NCBI RefSeq assembly: GCF_018069925.1
Contig: NZ_JAGPXB010000001.1
Span: 62,001 to 126,000 of the forward strand
Direction: 5' to 3'
Origin: Flavobacterium erciyesense
GTDB lineage: Bacteria > Bacteroidota > Bacteroidia > Flavobacteriales > Flavobacteriaceae
Length of the DNA: 64,000 nucleotides
The translations under genes and the position numbers were made by a program. Below, piece by piece: positions 17,417 through 25,403 of this stretch; the first letter of the stretch is position 1, and each line of letters begins with the position of its first letter. The notes under the pieces are model-generated. The model made no database searches. It was not told the origin of the DNA and was given only the letters and a program-made list of their open reading frames with translations.

Positions 17417-18763
17417 ATGCTAAACATATCTGAAAACAATACAAAGCTGCCTTCATTGGAGCGCTTTACTACAGTAAAAAATTTAGTTAATAGGCCTCAT
17501 TACAAAATCTTAAATAAGATTATTGCTGGTGTATCTATTATAGGAGTCATTGCCTTGTTTTTGCCTTGGACACAAAACATTTCGGGTTCAGGTAGCGTTA
17601 CTACACTTAAACCCAACCAGCGCCCGTTATCTATTCAGAGTGTTATTTCAGGACGACTCGAAAAATGGTACGTACAAGAAGGTGATTATGTAAAAAAAGG
17701 CGATACCATACTCTTTATCTCGGAGATAAAAGAAGAGTATATGGATCCGAACTTGGTACAAAACACCGAGAACCAAATGAATGCTAAGAAACAATCCTTA
17801 CTTTCATACGGGTCAAAAGTAACTACTTTAGAAGGCCAAATAGAAGCAATTGAACGTGAAAAGGTTTTGAAACTACAGCAAGCCAATAATAAAATTAAAC
17901 AAGCTTTATTTAAAATAAAAAGCGATAGTATTGATTTAGTTGCGGTGCGAACACAACTGAAAATTGCAACTACACAATACAATCGAACTGTTGAACTGAA
18001 CAAAGAAGGCTTAAAACCTTTAACTGATATTGAAGAAAAACGACTTAAATTACAAGAAGTTGAAGCCAAAATCATTACTCAGGAAAACAAATTACTGACT
18101 AGTAAAAACGAATTCATTAACGCCAAAGTTGAAATCAACAGAATTGGTGCCGAATACGCTGAAAAAGCTTCGAAAGCGAATAGCGATAAATTTACAGCCT
18201 TGAGCAATCAGTTTGATACCGACGCACAAGTAAATAAGTTACAAAATCAATATGCCAACTACAGCATTCGTAACGGAATGTACTATATCAAAGCATCTCA
18301 AAACGGCTACGTGAACAGGGCGTTACAATCAGGAATTGGAGAAACCATAAAAGAAGGAACCCCAATTGCTACGATCATGCCTGCCAAATATGATATTGCT
18401 GTAGAAACTTACGTGAATCCGATTGATTTACCACTTATAAGCAAAGGCGAAAAAGTACGTGTATGGTTTGACGGATGGCCTACTATTGTTTTCTCGGGAT
18501 GGCCAAACATGTCATATGGAACTTTTGGTGGAAAAATTGTAGCTATCGAAAATTTTATAAGCCCAAATGGAAAATATAGAGTTTTGATTGCTCCTGACGA
18601 AAACGATCACAAATGGCCAAAACAACTAAGTATTGGTGCGGGTGCACAAACACTTGCGCTATTGAATAATGTCCCTGTTTGGTTTGAAATTTGGAGAACA
18701 CTTAACGGCTTCCCTCCTAATTATTACACCTCTGCAACTGCGACTTCAAAAGAAAAGAAATAA
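17417..18763 (+). CDS. HlyD family membrane-fusion (periplasmic adaptor) protein
   Basis: This 448-residue protein has one N-terminal membrane helix (about residues 36-50), followed by a lipoyl-like half-motif (SGRLEKWYVQEGDYVKKGDTIL), a long coiled-coil hairpin (about 110-270, rich in K, Q, E), and the second half of the barrel (YIKASQNGYVNRALQSGIGETIKEGTPIATIMP). It should bridge the inner-membrane ABC protein and the outer-membrane TolC channel. It starts three bases after the ABC stop and its stop shares one base with the TolC-like gene, so the operon is tightly coupled. Confidence 0.92.
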   Translation: MLNISENNTKLPSLERFTTVKNLVNRPHYKILNKIIAGVSIIGVIALFLPWTQNISGSGSVTTLKPNQRPLSIQSVISGRLEKWYVQEGDYVKKGDTILFISEIKEEYMDPNLVQNTENQMNAKKQSLLSYGSKVTTLEGQIEAIEREKVLKLQQANNKIKQALFKIKSDSIDLVAVRTQLKIATTQYNRTVELNKEGLKPLTDIEEKRLKLQEVEAKIITQENKLLTSKNEFINAKVEINRIGAEYAEKASKANSDKFTALSNQFDTDAQVNKLQNQYANYSIRNGMYYIKASQNGYVNRALQSGIGETIKEGTPIATIMPAKYDIAVETYVNPIDLPLISKGEKVRVWFDGWPTIVFSGWPNMSYGTFGGKIVAIENFISPNGKYRVLIAPDENDHKWPKQLSIGAGAQTLALLNNVPVWFEIWRTLNGFPPNYYTSATATSKEKK

Positions 18764-20151
18764 TGAAACAACTACTTATTGCGTTTTTATTTTTTGGTTT
18801 TGTTGCCTCTGCTCAAAACATTCCTTCCAAAGAATTTACCTATAATGAATATTTAGGTTACGTAAAAAAATACCATCCGTTGGTAAAAAATGCAAACCTA
18901 GAAATTAGCAAAGCGCAGGCAAATTTGATGATGGCTCGTGGTGGTTTCGATCCGAAAATTGAAGTTGATTTTAGCAAAAAACAATTCAAAGACACCGAGT
19001 ATTATTCTATTTTGAATAGTAGTTTTAAAATACCAACTTGGTACGGAATTGAGATTAAAGCTGGCTTTGACAACAACGAAGGCGTATACCTCAATCCGGA
19101 AAACACGGTGCCAAATCAAGGACTGACATCCTTAGGGATCACTGTACCTTTGGGTCAAGGATTACTGATTAACCAACGAATGGCCGATGTACGCAAAGCT
19201 AAAATGCAATTGCAATTGAGCCAAGCCGAACGCAAATTACAGGCAATTGCAGTTCTCTATGATGCTTCTGTAGCGTATTTCAATTGGAAAAAAAACTTTA
19301 ACGAAGTTGCACTTTATAAAGAGTACAACGAGAATGCCCAAATCCGATTTAAAGGAATTAAATCCTTAATTGTTCAAGGTGATAAACCTGCAATTGATAG
19401 TGTAGAGGCTGGTATTATTGTAAAAAACAGAGCGCTGAGTTTAGAAGACTCTCAATTAAAATTAGCAAAAGCAAAACTAGAACTATCAAATTATTTATGG
19501 CTGGAGAATAACATTCCATTAGAACTTGCCGAAGAACTTATTCCAGAGGCACAACTAGAATTCACTATTCAAGAAAGTTTACGCACTAATGACTTGGTGA
19601 ACCAAGATTTCTCAATTACCAATCACCCAAAAATTAATGCCCTTGAGAGTAAAATTGATATGCTTACTGTCGAGCAAAAATTGAAAGCCAATATGCTTCT
19701 ACCCAAAATTGACGTGGGTTACAGCTATTTATCGGAACCAAGTTATATAGATAATTACCGCTTTGAAGATTACAAAATTGGACTCAACTTTTACTTTCCT
19801 TTGTTTTTAAGAAAAGAGAGAGGAAGCCTGAAATTAGCCAAATTCAAGGTGCAAGAAACCCAATTTGCTTTGAATCTGGAAAAAGTACAATTGACCAATA
19901 AAATTAACGCTCAAAAAACTGAAATAGAATCCCTCATAAAGCAACAACAATTGATTAAAGGATTGGTAAATGATAATTTAACGATGCTAAAATCAGAAGA
20001 GCGACTGTTTTCATTTGGTGAAAGCTCTCTATTTTTAATCAACACCAGAGAGAACAATTTGGTTAGCGCACAACTTTCTAGAATTGCTTTAGAAAACCGC
20101 TTTTTCATTTCAAACTCCGAACTGTTTAAAATTATGGCCAATCCGGATTAA
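18763..20151 (+). CDS. TolC family outer-membrane efflux protein
   Basis: This 462-residue protein has a signal peptide (about residues 1-17, ending ASAQ). It is mostly long amphipathic helices with the repeated TolC pattern (NLEISKAQANLMMARGGFDPKIE near the N-terminus, LKLAKFKVQETQFALNLEKV in the second repeat) and beta segments such as IGLNFYFPLFLRKERG. It provides the outer-membrane exit duct for the ABC-HlyD pair. It is the last gene of the operon; map follows after 43 bases with its own promoter. Confidence 0.9.
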   Translation: MKQLLIAFLFFGFVASAQNIPSKEFTYNEYLGYVKKYHPLVKNANLEISKAQANLMMARGGFDPKIEVDFSKKQFKDTEYYSILNSSFKIPTWYGIEIKAGFDNNEGVYLNPENTVPNQGLTSLGITVPLGQGLLINQRMADVRKAKMQLQLSQAERKLQAIAVLYDASVAYFNWKKNFNEVALYKEYNENAQIRFKGIKSLIVQGDKPAIDSVEAGIIVKNRALSLEDSQLKLAKAKLELSNYLWLENNIPLELAEELIPEAQLEFTIQESLRTNDLVNQDFSITNHPKINALESKIDMLTVEQKLKANMLLPKIDVGYSYLSEPSYIDNYRFEDYKIGLNFYFPLFLRKERGSLKLAKFKVQETQFALNLEKVQLTNKINAQKTEIESLIKQQQLIKGLVNDNLTMLKSEERLFSFGESSLFLINTRENNLVSAQLSRIALENRFFISNSELFKIMANPD

Positions 20152-20166
20152 ATAATTATAAAATCG

Positions 20167-20174
20167 TACTTTTG
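20167..20174 (+). promoter_or_regulatory. -7 promoter element of map
   Basis: TACTTTTG matches TAnnTTTG, 20 bases before the map ATG. Confidence 0.6.
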
Positions 20175-20194
20175 CAAACTGAAAATTCGAAAAT

Positions 20195-21013
20195 ATGATT
20201 ATTCAAAAAACACGTGAGGAGATTGAATTAATGCGCGAAAGTGCCTTAATCGTTTCTAAAACATTAGGAATGATTGCCTCTGAAATCAAAGAAGGCGTAA
20301 CTACTTTATACCTTGACAAATTAGCAGAAGCCTTTATTCGTGATCACGGAGCCGTCCCTAGTTTCCTTGGCTTGTATGGTTTCCCGAATTCATTATGTAT
20401 GAGTCCTAACTCGCAAGTGGTACACGGAATTCCAAATAATATTCCTTTAAAAAGTGGCGATGTCATTTCAGTAGACTGTGGTGCTTTTAAAAACGGTTAC
20501 CATGGTGATCACGCCTACTCATTTGAAATTGGTGAAGTAGCTCCAGAAACAAAAAAACTGTTACAGGTTACTAAAGAATCTTTATATGTAGGTATTCGCG
20601 AACTTCGCGCGGGCAATCGTGTAGAAGATGTAGGCAATGCCATTCAAAAATATAACGAAGCACACGGTTATGGAGTAGTTCGTGAATTAGTAGGTCACGG
20701 TCTTGGCCAAAAAATGCACGAAGATCCCGAAATGCCAAATTATGGTAAAAAAGGACGTGGCAAAATGTTAGTTGAAGGAATGGTTGTCGCCATTGAACCG
20801 ATGATCAATATGGGAACGCGCAACATCAAACAACATAAAGACGGCTGGACAATTACCACTGCCGATGGAAAACCATCAGCCCATTTTGAACATGATGTAG
20901 CAATCATCGATGGAAAACCAGAATTGCTTTCTACTTTTGCTTATGTATACAAAGCTTTGGGGATTGAAAGTAATGAAGAAGATGAGTTTAGAAAAGTGCC
21001 TTTGGTTATCTAA
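20195..21013 (+). CDS. map: Type I methionine aminopeptidase
   Basis: This 272-residue cytoplasmic enzyme removes the initiator methionine from new proteins. It has the 'pita-bread' fold signatures: VVHGIPN (His substrate contact), SVDCGAFKNGYHGDHAY with metal-binding Asp residues, ELVGHGLGQKMHEDPEMPNYG with the metal-binding His, and VVAIEPMI with a metal-binding Glu. The length fits the type I form. The stop codon is the first base run of the repeat that flanks the next gene. It has its own -7 element. Confidence 0.96.
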   Translation: MIIQKTREEIELMRESALIVSKTLGMIASEIKEGVTTLYLDKLAEAFIRDHGAVPSFLGLYGFPNSLCMSPNSQVVHGIPNNIPLKSGDVISVDCGAFKNGYHGDHAYSFEIGEVAPETKKLLQVTKESLYVGIRELRAGNRVEDVGNAIQKYNEAHGYGVVRELVGHGLGQKMHEDPEMPNYGKKGRGKMLVEGMVVAIEPMINMGTRNIKQHKDGWTITTADGKPSAHFEHDVAIIDGKPELLSTFAYVYKALGIESNEEDEFRKVPLVI

Positions 21014-21042
21014 ACACGAATTTCACGAATTACCACGAATTA
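21012..21042 (+). repeat. Left arm of inverted repeat flanking the GxxExxY gene
   Basis: AAACACGAATTTCACGAATT followed by ACCACGAATTA begins inside the map stop codon. It contains three CACGAATT units and is matched in inverse orientation by 21520-21549 (about 26 of 30 positions). Confidence 0.85.
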
Positions 21043-21088
21043 AAAATTTGTGAAAATTTAAGAAATAATACATACGATTATTTAACCT

Positions 21089-21475
21089 ATGGTAGACAAA
21101 ATGCATGAACTTTATTTGAAAGAAGAAGCTTATTCAATTATTGGAATTTGTATGGAAGTCCACAAAATTCTGGGGAAAGGACATAGTGAAAAGGTTTATG
21201 GAGATGCATTAGAATATGAATTTAGGAAAAATAATATTCCTTATTCTAGAGAATCCAAATTCAACATTGAGTACAAAGAAATAGTTTTACCAACGTATTA
21301 TTTTGCTGATTTTTTAGTCTTCGACGAAATTATACTCGAAATTAAGGCGATACAAGAATTGAGTAAAAGTGAAATTAAACAAACACTAAATTACTTAGCG
21401 GCCTCAAAAAATAAACTTGGAATTTTGGTCAACTTTGGTGAAGACAGCCTTAAATATAAAAGAATAATCCTGTAA
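21089..21475 (+). CDS. GxxExxY family protein (PD-(D/E)XK-like fold)
   Basis: This 128-residue protein carries the family signature GHSEKVY (G-x2-E-x2-Y, about residues 31-37) and a nuclease-like core with an acidic residue pattern ending in ILEIKA (about residues 90-95), resembling the E/D...ExK site of PD-(D/E)XK enzymes. Start could also be the ATG five codons later. No characterised function is known to me; nuclease activity is only a fold-based inference. The gene is framed by a 30-base inverted repeat and separates two unrelated housekeeping genes, which suggests it entered as a unit. Confidence 0.85.
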   Translation: MVDKMHELYLKEEAYSIIGICMEVHKILGKGHSEKVYGDALEYEFRKNNIPYSRESKFNIEYKEIVLPTYYFADFLVFDEIILEIKAIQELSKSEIKQTLNYLAASKNKLGILVNFGEDSLKYKRIIL

Positions 21476-21519
21476 CAAACACGCACTTTTTTGGCTTTCA
21501 AAACAAAATCAACTTTTGT

Positions 21520-21549
21520 AATTAGTGCAAATTCGTGAAATTCGTGTTT
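21520..21549 (-). repeat. Right arm of inverted repeat flanking the GxxExxY gene
   Basis: AATTAGTGCAAATTCGTGAA followed by ATTCGTGTTT is the reverse complement of the left arm at 21012-21042 with a few mismatches. It ends 14 bases before the methyltransferase start. Confidence 0.85.
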
Positions 21550-21563
21550 TAATTAATATGTAA

Positions 21564-22328
21564 ATGAAATCTGCTTTTAAACTTATCCTCAATACCATTC
21601 CGCGTCCGCTGTTAATTCGTCTGAGTTATGTGGCACGCCCTATAATAGCCTTTACTCTTAAAGGTGACAAGTTTACTGATCCAATTGATGGAAAAAGTTT
21701 CAAATCAATGTTGCCGTATGGCTATGAAACACAGCGTAACAATGTCCTTTCGCCAAGTACGCTTTCATTAGAAAGACACCGTTTATTGTGGTTGTACCTC
21801 AACGAACAAACTGATTTTTTTACTGCTCCAAAAAAAGTATTGCATTTTGCTCCTGAGCAGGCTTTTTATAAATTGTTTCGTAAGCAAAAAAACCTAGACT
21901 ACACCACCACCGATTTGTTTTCACCATTGGCAGATGTAAAAGCAGACATTTGCAATTTACCTTTTAAGGACAATCAATACGATGTGATTTTGTGCAACCA
22001 CGTTTTGGAACACATTCCTGACGATACCAAAGCGATGCAGGAATTATATCGTGTGTTGAAACCAGGAGGAATGGCTATTTTACAAATTCCACAAGACTTA
22101 AAAAGAGACGTAACTTTTGCGGATGATAGCATTACCGACCAGAAAGAACGTGCCAAAATATTTGGCCAATATGACCACGTGCGTATTTACGGTCGTGATT
22201 ATTTTGACAAATTAAGAAGTATCGGTTTTACAGTTGTTGAAGAAAATTACACCAATAAAATTGCACCTGAATTAGTAGAAAAGTACTGTTTAGCCAAAGG
22301 CGAAATTATTCCAGTTTGTTTTAAATAA
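21564..22328 (+). CDS. Class I SAM-dependent methyltransferase
   Basis: This 254-residue protein has a Methyltransf_11-type core at about residues 90-200. KVLHFAPEQ replaces the usual E/DxGxGxG glycine-rich loop. YTTTDLF is the acidic loop, ADICNLPFKDNQYDVILCNHVLEHIPDD is motif II, and YRVLKPGGMAILQIP is the family-typical strand. The N-terminal 70 residues are specific to this subgroup. Without a classic glycine loop, SAM binding is likely but not certain. The substrate is unknown. It stands directly after the GxxExxY repeat unit, so its promoter region may have been altered by that insertion. Confidence 0.8.
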   Translation: MKSAFKLILNTIPRPLLIRLSYVARPIIAFTLKGDKFTDPIDGKSFKSMLPYGYETQRNNVLSPSTLSLERHRLLWLYLNEQTDFFTAPKKVLHFAPEQAFYKLFRKQKNLDYTTTDLFSPLADVKADICNLPFKDNQYDVILCNHVLEHIPDDTKAMQELYRVLKPGGMAILQIPQDLKRDVTFADDSITDQKERAKIFGQYDHVRIYGRDYFDKLRSIGFTVVEENYTNKIAPELVEKYCLAKGEIIPVCFK

Positions 22329-22353
22329 TTTTTTTAAACAGAATAAAATCCAA

Positions 22354-22408
22354 CACAGATTCCACAAATTTGCACAAAATTATCTGTGTGAATTTGTGGA
22401 ATCTTTGT
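22354..22408. repeat. Intergenic palindromic repeat, no gene inside
   Basis: AGATTCCACAAATTTGCACA at 22357-22376 is matched by TGTGTGAATTTGTGGAATCT at 22385-22404 in inverse orientation (17 of 20). CACAGAT and ATCTGTG form a second, overlapping pair. The CACAAATT words resemble the CACGAATT repeats around the GxxExxY gene. Confidence 0.65.
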
Positions 22409-22437
22409 CTTTATAACCTAACAATCAAATAACGTTT

Positions 22438-22445
22438 TACTTTTG
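22438..22445 (+). promoter_or_regulatory. -7 promoter element overlapping the apparent TTG start of the helicase
   Basis: TACTTTTG matches the consensus exactly. The TTG at 22443 that opens the longest helicase frame is the last three bases of this element. Confidence 0.5.
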
Positions 22446-25349
22446 CAATCCGAAAATCATTTCCAGTTTTGCTTTGATCTTAGTTTTGAAGCGAAACTCA
22501 ATTACTATATCCCTACTTCGTATGTGGTTGGACATGCGGATACCATCACGTATTTAGAAAAAAAAGCAAGTTCAGAAGTACTGCAAAGTATGGGTATTGA
22601 GACAAAACAACTTCCACTTTCAACGCAAAAAACACTTAGCATTTGCGAAAGCCTACAACCAGAAGTCTTGTTTAAAAAATACAGAACAAAAAGTAAAGCT
22701 GCCAAGAAGATTGAGGACTTATTGCAAGACGAGAAATTAAAATTCGGAATTACACAATTCATACAACTGCAATTAGCATCCTTTTATGCTTTAGTTCGCG
22801 AACATGATTTTCCGCTTTCGTTTCAATTAGGTAAAGAAAAAGATTTTCGCATCAGTCGTATTGGCACTCAAAATCCAGCTTTAGAAACTGAACTGCATTT
22901 TGATAAACACGAAAACGGAATTTCATATACTTTAAAACTAAAGGAAAATGAACTTGCTTTTTATCCCTCGAACACAACAGTAACATTGTTGTTAGATGAG
23001 CCGGGATGGTTGGTTGCGCATCACAAACTGTTTCAATTAAAAGATATCAATTCCAAAAAAGTCACCCCTTTTCTAAATAAAAAAACGGTCGAAATTCCTT
23101 CGAAATTAGTACCCGACTATTTTGAAAAATTCATTAAAGACATTGCCCAAAAAGTAGATATCAGCGCCACAGGGTTTGAGGTGATTACCCAAAATGTAAT
23201 ACGTTCATGCAACCTACAATTGGTGCATGATTTTTTTAAAAACACCTATTTCATCAGTCTTTCTTTTGATTATGATGGATACGTTTTTGATGCCACTAAA
23301 ACCAAAAACACGCATACAGAAATTGATTTAAAAAACTTAGAGAATATAAAATTAATCCAATACAAGCGCAGTCAAGCTGAGGATAAATTTACGAAATCCC
23401 TGCAAACGCTTAGTCTTGGCAAACAAGAGAATCTGCTTTTTGGACTTTTGCAAAAACCAGAACAAAAAGACACCTACGCTTGTGTGCAATGGGCATTAGA
23501 AAATCGTGTGAAATTAGAATCATTAGGTTTTTCGTTAGAGAATCTCAAAATCGACGGAAAAAAAATTGATAATAATGCAGTTACCATTACATTCTCCAAC
23601 ACCATTCAAAACGATTGGTTTGATATTAAAATGACTGTGGTTTGTGATGATTTTGAATTCAATTTCAGCGAGTTGATTCCGAATATAAAAAGCCAAAATC
23701 GCTTGTTTCTCTTACCCAATGGGAATTATTTTTTGATTCCGTTAGAATGGATGACGCGTTACGGAGCTATGGCTAAGCTGGCTAAAATCAACAACGGAAC
23801 TATGGCAGTGCTCAAAAGTAATTTTGGTGTTTTTGAAGACATCCCGCAATTAAAACAGACCTTGCATGTAAAAGAAACGGTTCAATACCAACCTTCGCCT
23901 TTGGTTAAAGCCACGTTGCGACCGTACCAAATAGAAGGCGTACAATGGCTTCTAGAACATTACAACAATGGTTTAGGCGCTTGCTTGGCCGATGATATGG
24001 GATTGGGAAAAACATTGCAAACCCTATCAACACTGGTCGCTGTACAAGAAAAATTAGATTTTGAAAAAGCCGAAAACATGCAACTCGATTTGTTTGGCAA
24101 TGAAATTCCTGTAGCCAAAGAATACCTAAAAGCCTTGATTGTGCTTCCCTCCTCTTTGGTATTCAACTGGTACAACGAAGCTAGAAAATTTACGCCTCAT
24201 TTCAGGAGAATTCAATATGTGGGACAAGATCGAAAACTAATTTCTAAAAAATTAGAAAAATACGACTTGATTTTTACGAGTTATGCCATTGTATCGAAAG
24301 ATCTTTCCATTTTGGAAAAGTACCAATTTCGGTATTTGATTTTAGACGAAAGTCAATACATCAAAAATAAAAACTCGAAAATTTTTCAAGCCATCAATCA
24401 AATAAAAACGACTCATAAAATTTCTCTGAGTGGAACGCCAATAGAAAACTCCTTAGACGATTTGTGGTCACAAATGCAATTTATCAATCCGAATATTTTG
24501 GGGAGTTACGCTTTTTTTGCGGAGCATTACAAAATTCCAATAGAGAAAAACCAAGACGAAAATAGTCTACTGGAACTCAGAAACCTCGTCAGTCCGTTTA
24601 TTTTACGTCGGACAAAAGAACAAGTTTTAAAAGACTTACCGGAGCTCTCGGAACAAGTTTTTTATTGTGATATGGAACCTGAACAAGAAAAACTATACGA
24701 AGAAGAAAAGTCAAAAGCAAGAAACGCACTTTTAAAAACCGATGGTTCTGGAATTGGCAAAATCAATATTATCAATACGTTGATGCGCTTACGGCAATTG
24801 AGCAATCATCCTAAAATGATTGACAAAAAATCAGAACTTGATTCGGGGAAATATATTGCGGTGACCCGATATTTAGAAACATTAGTGCAATCCAATCAAA
24901 AAACAATAGTATTCAGTTCGTTTGTATCCAACTTGGAATTTTATAAAAAATGGAGCGTTGAAAACAAAATTGATTTTTGTGAATTGACAGGCGCGACTCC
25001 ACAAAATGAACGCGCGTATCAAGTTCAGAAATTCCAGGAACAAGAGCGTGCTAAATTGTTTTTCATTTCCTTAAAAGCAGGTGGCGTAGGACTCAATATT
25101 ACCAAAGCCTCTTATGTTTTGTTTTTAGATCCATGGTGGAATCCTTTTGCCGAAAAGCAAGGAATTGGTCGGGCTCATCGTATTGGGCAAATGAACAAAG
25201 TAAATGTCGTTCGGTTCATTACCAAGAATACCGTCGAGGAAAAAATCATTCGATTACAAGAAAACAAAAAACTACTTTCGGATGCACTACTTGATGAAAA
25301 CCACATCAGCCCAGAAATTGAAGAAAATTTAGATTTTATTTTAGCATAA
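22443..25349 (+). CDS. SNF2 family DEAD/DEAH-box helicase
   Basis: This frame encodes about 968 residues: an N-terminal half without recognised motifs, then a SNF2 ATPase. Motif I is DDMGLGKTLQT (about residues 515-525), motif II is LDESQYIKN (DESQ, about 635), motif III is LSGTPIENSLDDLW, motif V is SLKAGGVGLNIT, and motif VI is GRAHRIGQ (about 908). Such proteins translocate on double-stranded DNA and remodel protein-DNA complexes; the target is unknown. The start is uncertain: the only initiation codon near the frame's beginning is a TTG inside a -7 promoter element. The next candidates in frame are a GTG at 22524 and an ATG about 50 codons in. Confidence 0.9.
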   Translation: MQSENHFQFCFDLSFEAKLNYYIPTSYVVGHADTITYLEKKASSEVLQSMGIETKQLPLSTQKTLSICESLQPEVLFKKYRTKSKAAKKIEDLLQDEKLKFGITQFIQLQLASFYALVREHDFPLSFQLGKEKDFRISRIGTQNPALETELHFDKHENGISYTLKLKENELAFYPSNTTVTLLLDEPGWLVAHHKLFQLKDINSKKVTPFLNKKTVEIPSKLVPDYFEKFIKDIAQKVDISATGFEVITQNVIRSCNLQLVHDFFKNTYFISLSFDYDGYVFDATKTKNTHTEIDLKNLENIKLIQYKRSQAEDKFTKSLQTLSLGKQENLLFGLLQKPEQKDTYACVQWALENRVKLESLGFSLENLKIDGKKIDNNAVTITFSNTIQNDWFDIKMTVVCDDFEFNFSELIPNIKSQNRLFLLPNGNYFLIPLEWMTRYGAMAKLAKINNGTMAVLKSNFGVFEDIPQLKQTLHVKETVQYQPSPLVKATLRPYQIEGVQWLLEHYNNGLGACLADDMGLGKTLQTLSTLVAVQEKLDFEKAENMQLDLFGNEIPVAKEYLKALIVLPSSLVFNWYNEARKFTPHFRRIQYVGQDRKLISKKLEKYDLIFTSYAIVSKDLSILEKYQFRYLILDESQYIKNKNSKIFQAINQIKTTHKISLSGTPIENSLDDLWSQMQFINPNILGSYAFFAEHYKIPIEKNQDENSLLELRNLVSPFILRRTKEQVLKDLPELSEQVFYCDMEPEQEKLYEEEKSKARNALLKTDGSGIGKINIINTLMRLRQLSNHPKMIDKKSELDSGKYIAVTRYLETLVQSNQKTIVFSSFVSNLEFYKKWSVENKIDFCELTGATPQNERAYQVQKFQEQERAKLFFISLKAGGVGLNITKASYVLFLDPWWNPFAEKQGIGRAHRIGQMNKVNVVRFITKNTVEEKIIRLQENKKLLSDALLDENHISPEIEENLDFILA

Positions 25350-25352
25350 AAA

Positions 25353-25385
25353 AAACCTGCTACTTCAATGAAATAGCAGGTTTTA
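25353..25385. terminator. Bidirectional terminator between helicase and M16 protease
   Basis: AAAACCTGCTA pairs with TAGCAGGTTTT around an 11-base loop, between two convergent genes. A-tract and T-tract flank it, so it can serve both strands. Confidence 0.88.
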
Positions 25386-25403
25386 GTTTTAAGACTAAAA
25401 AAA

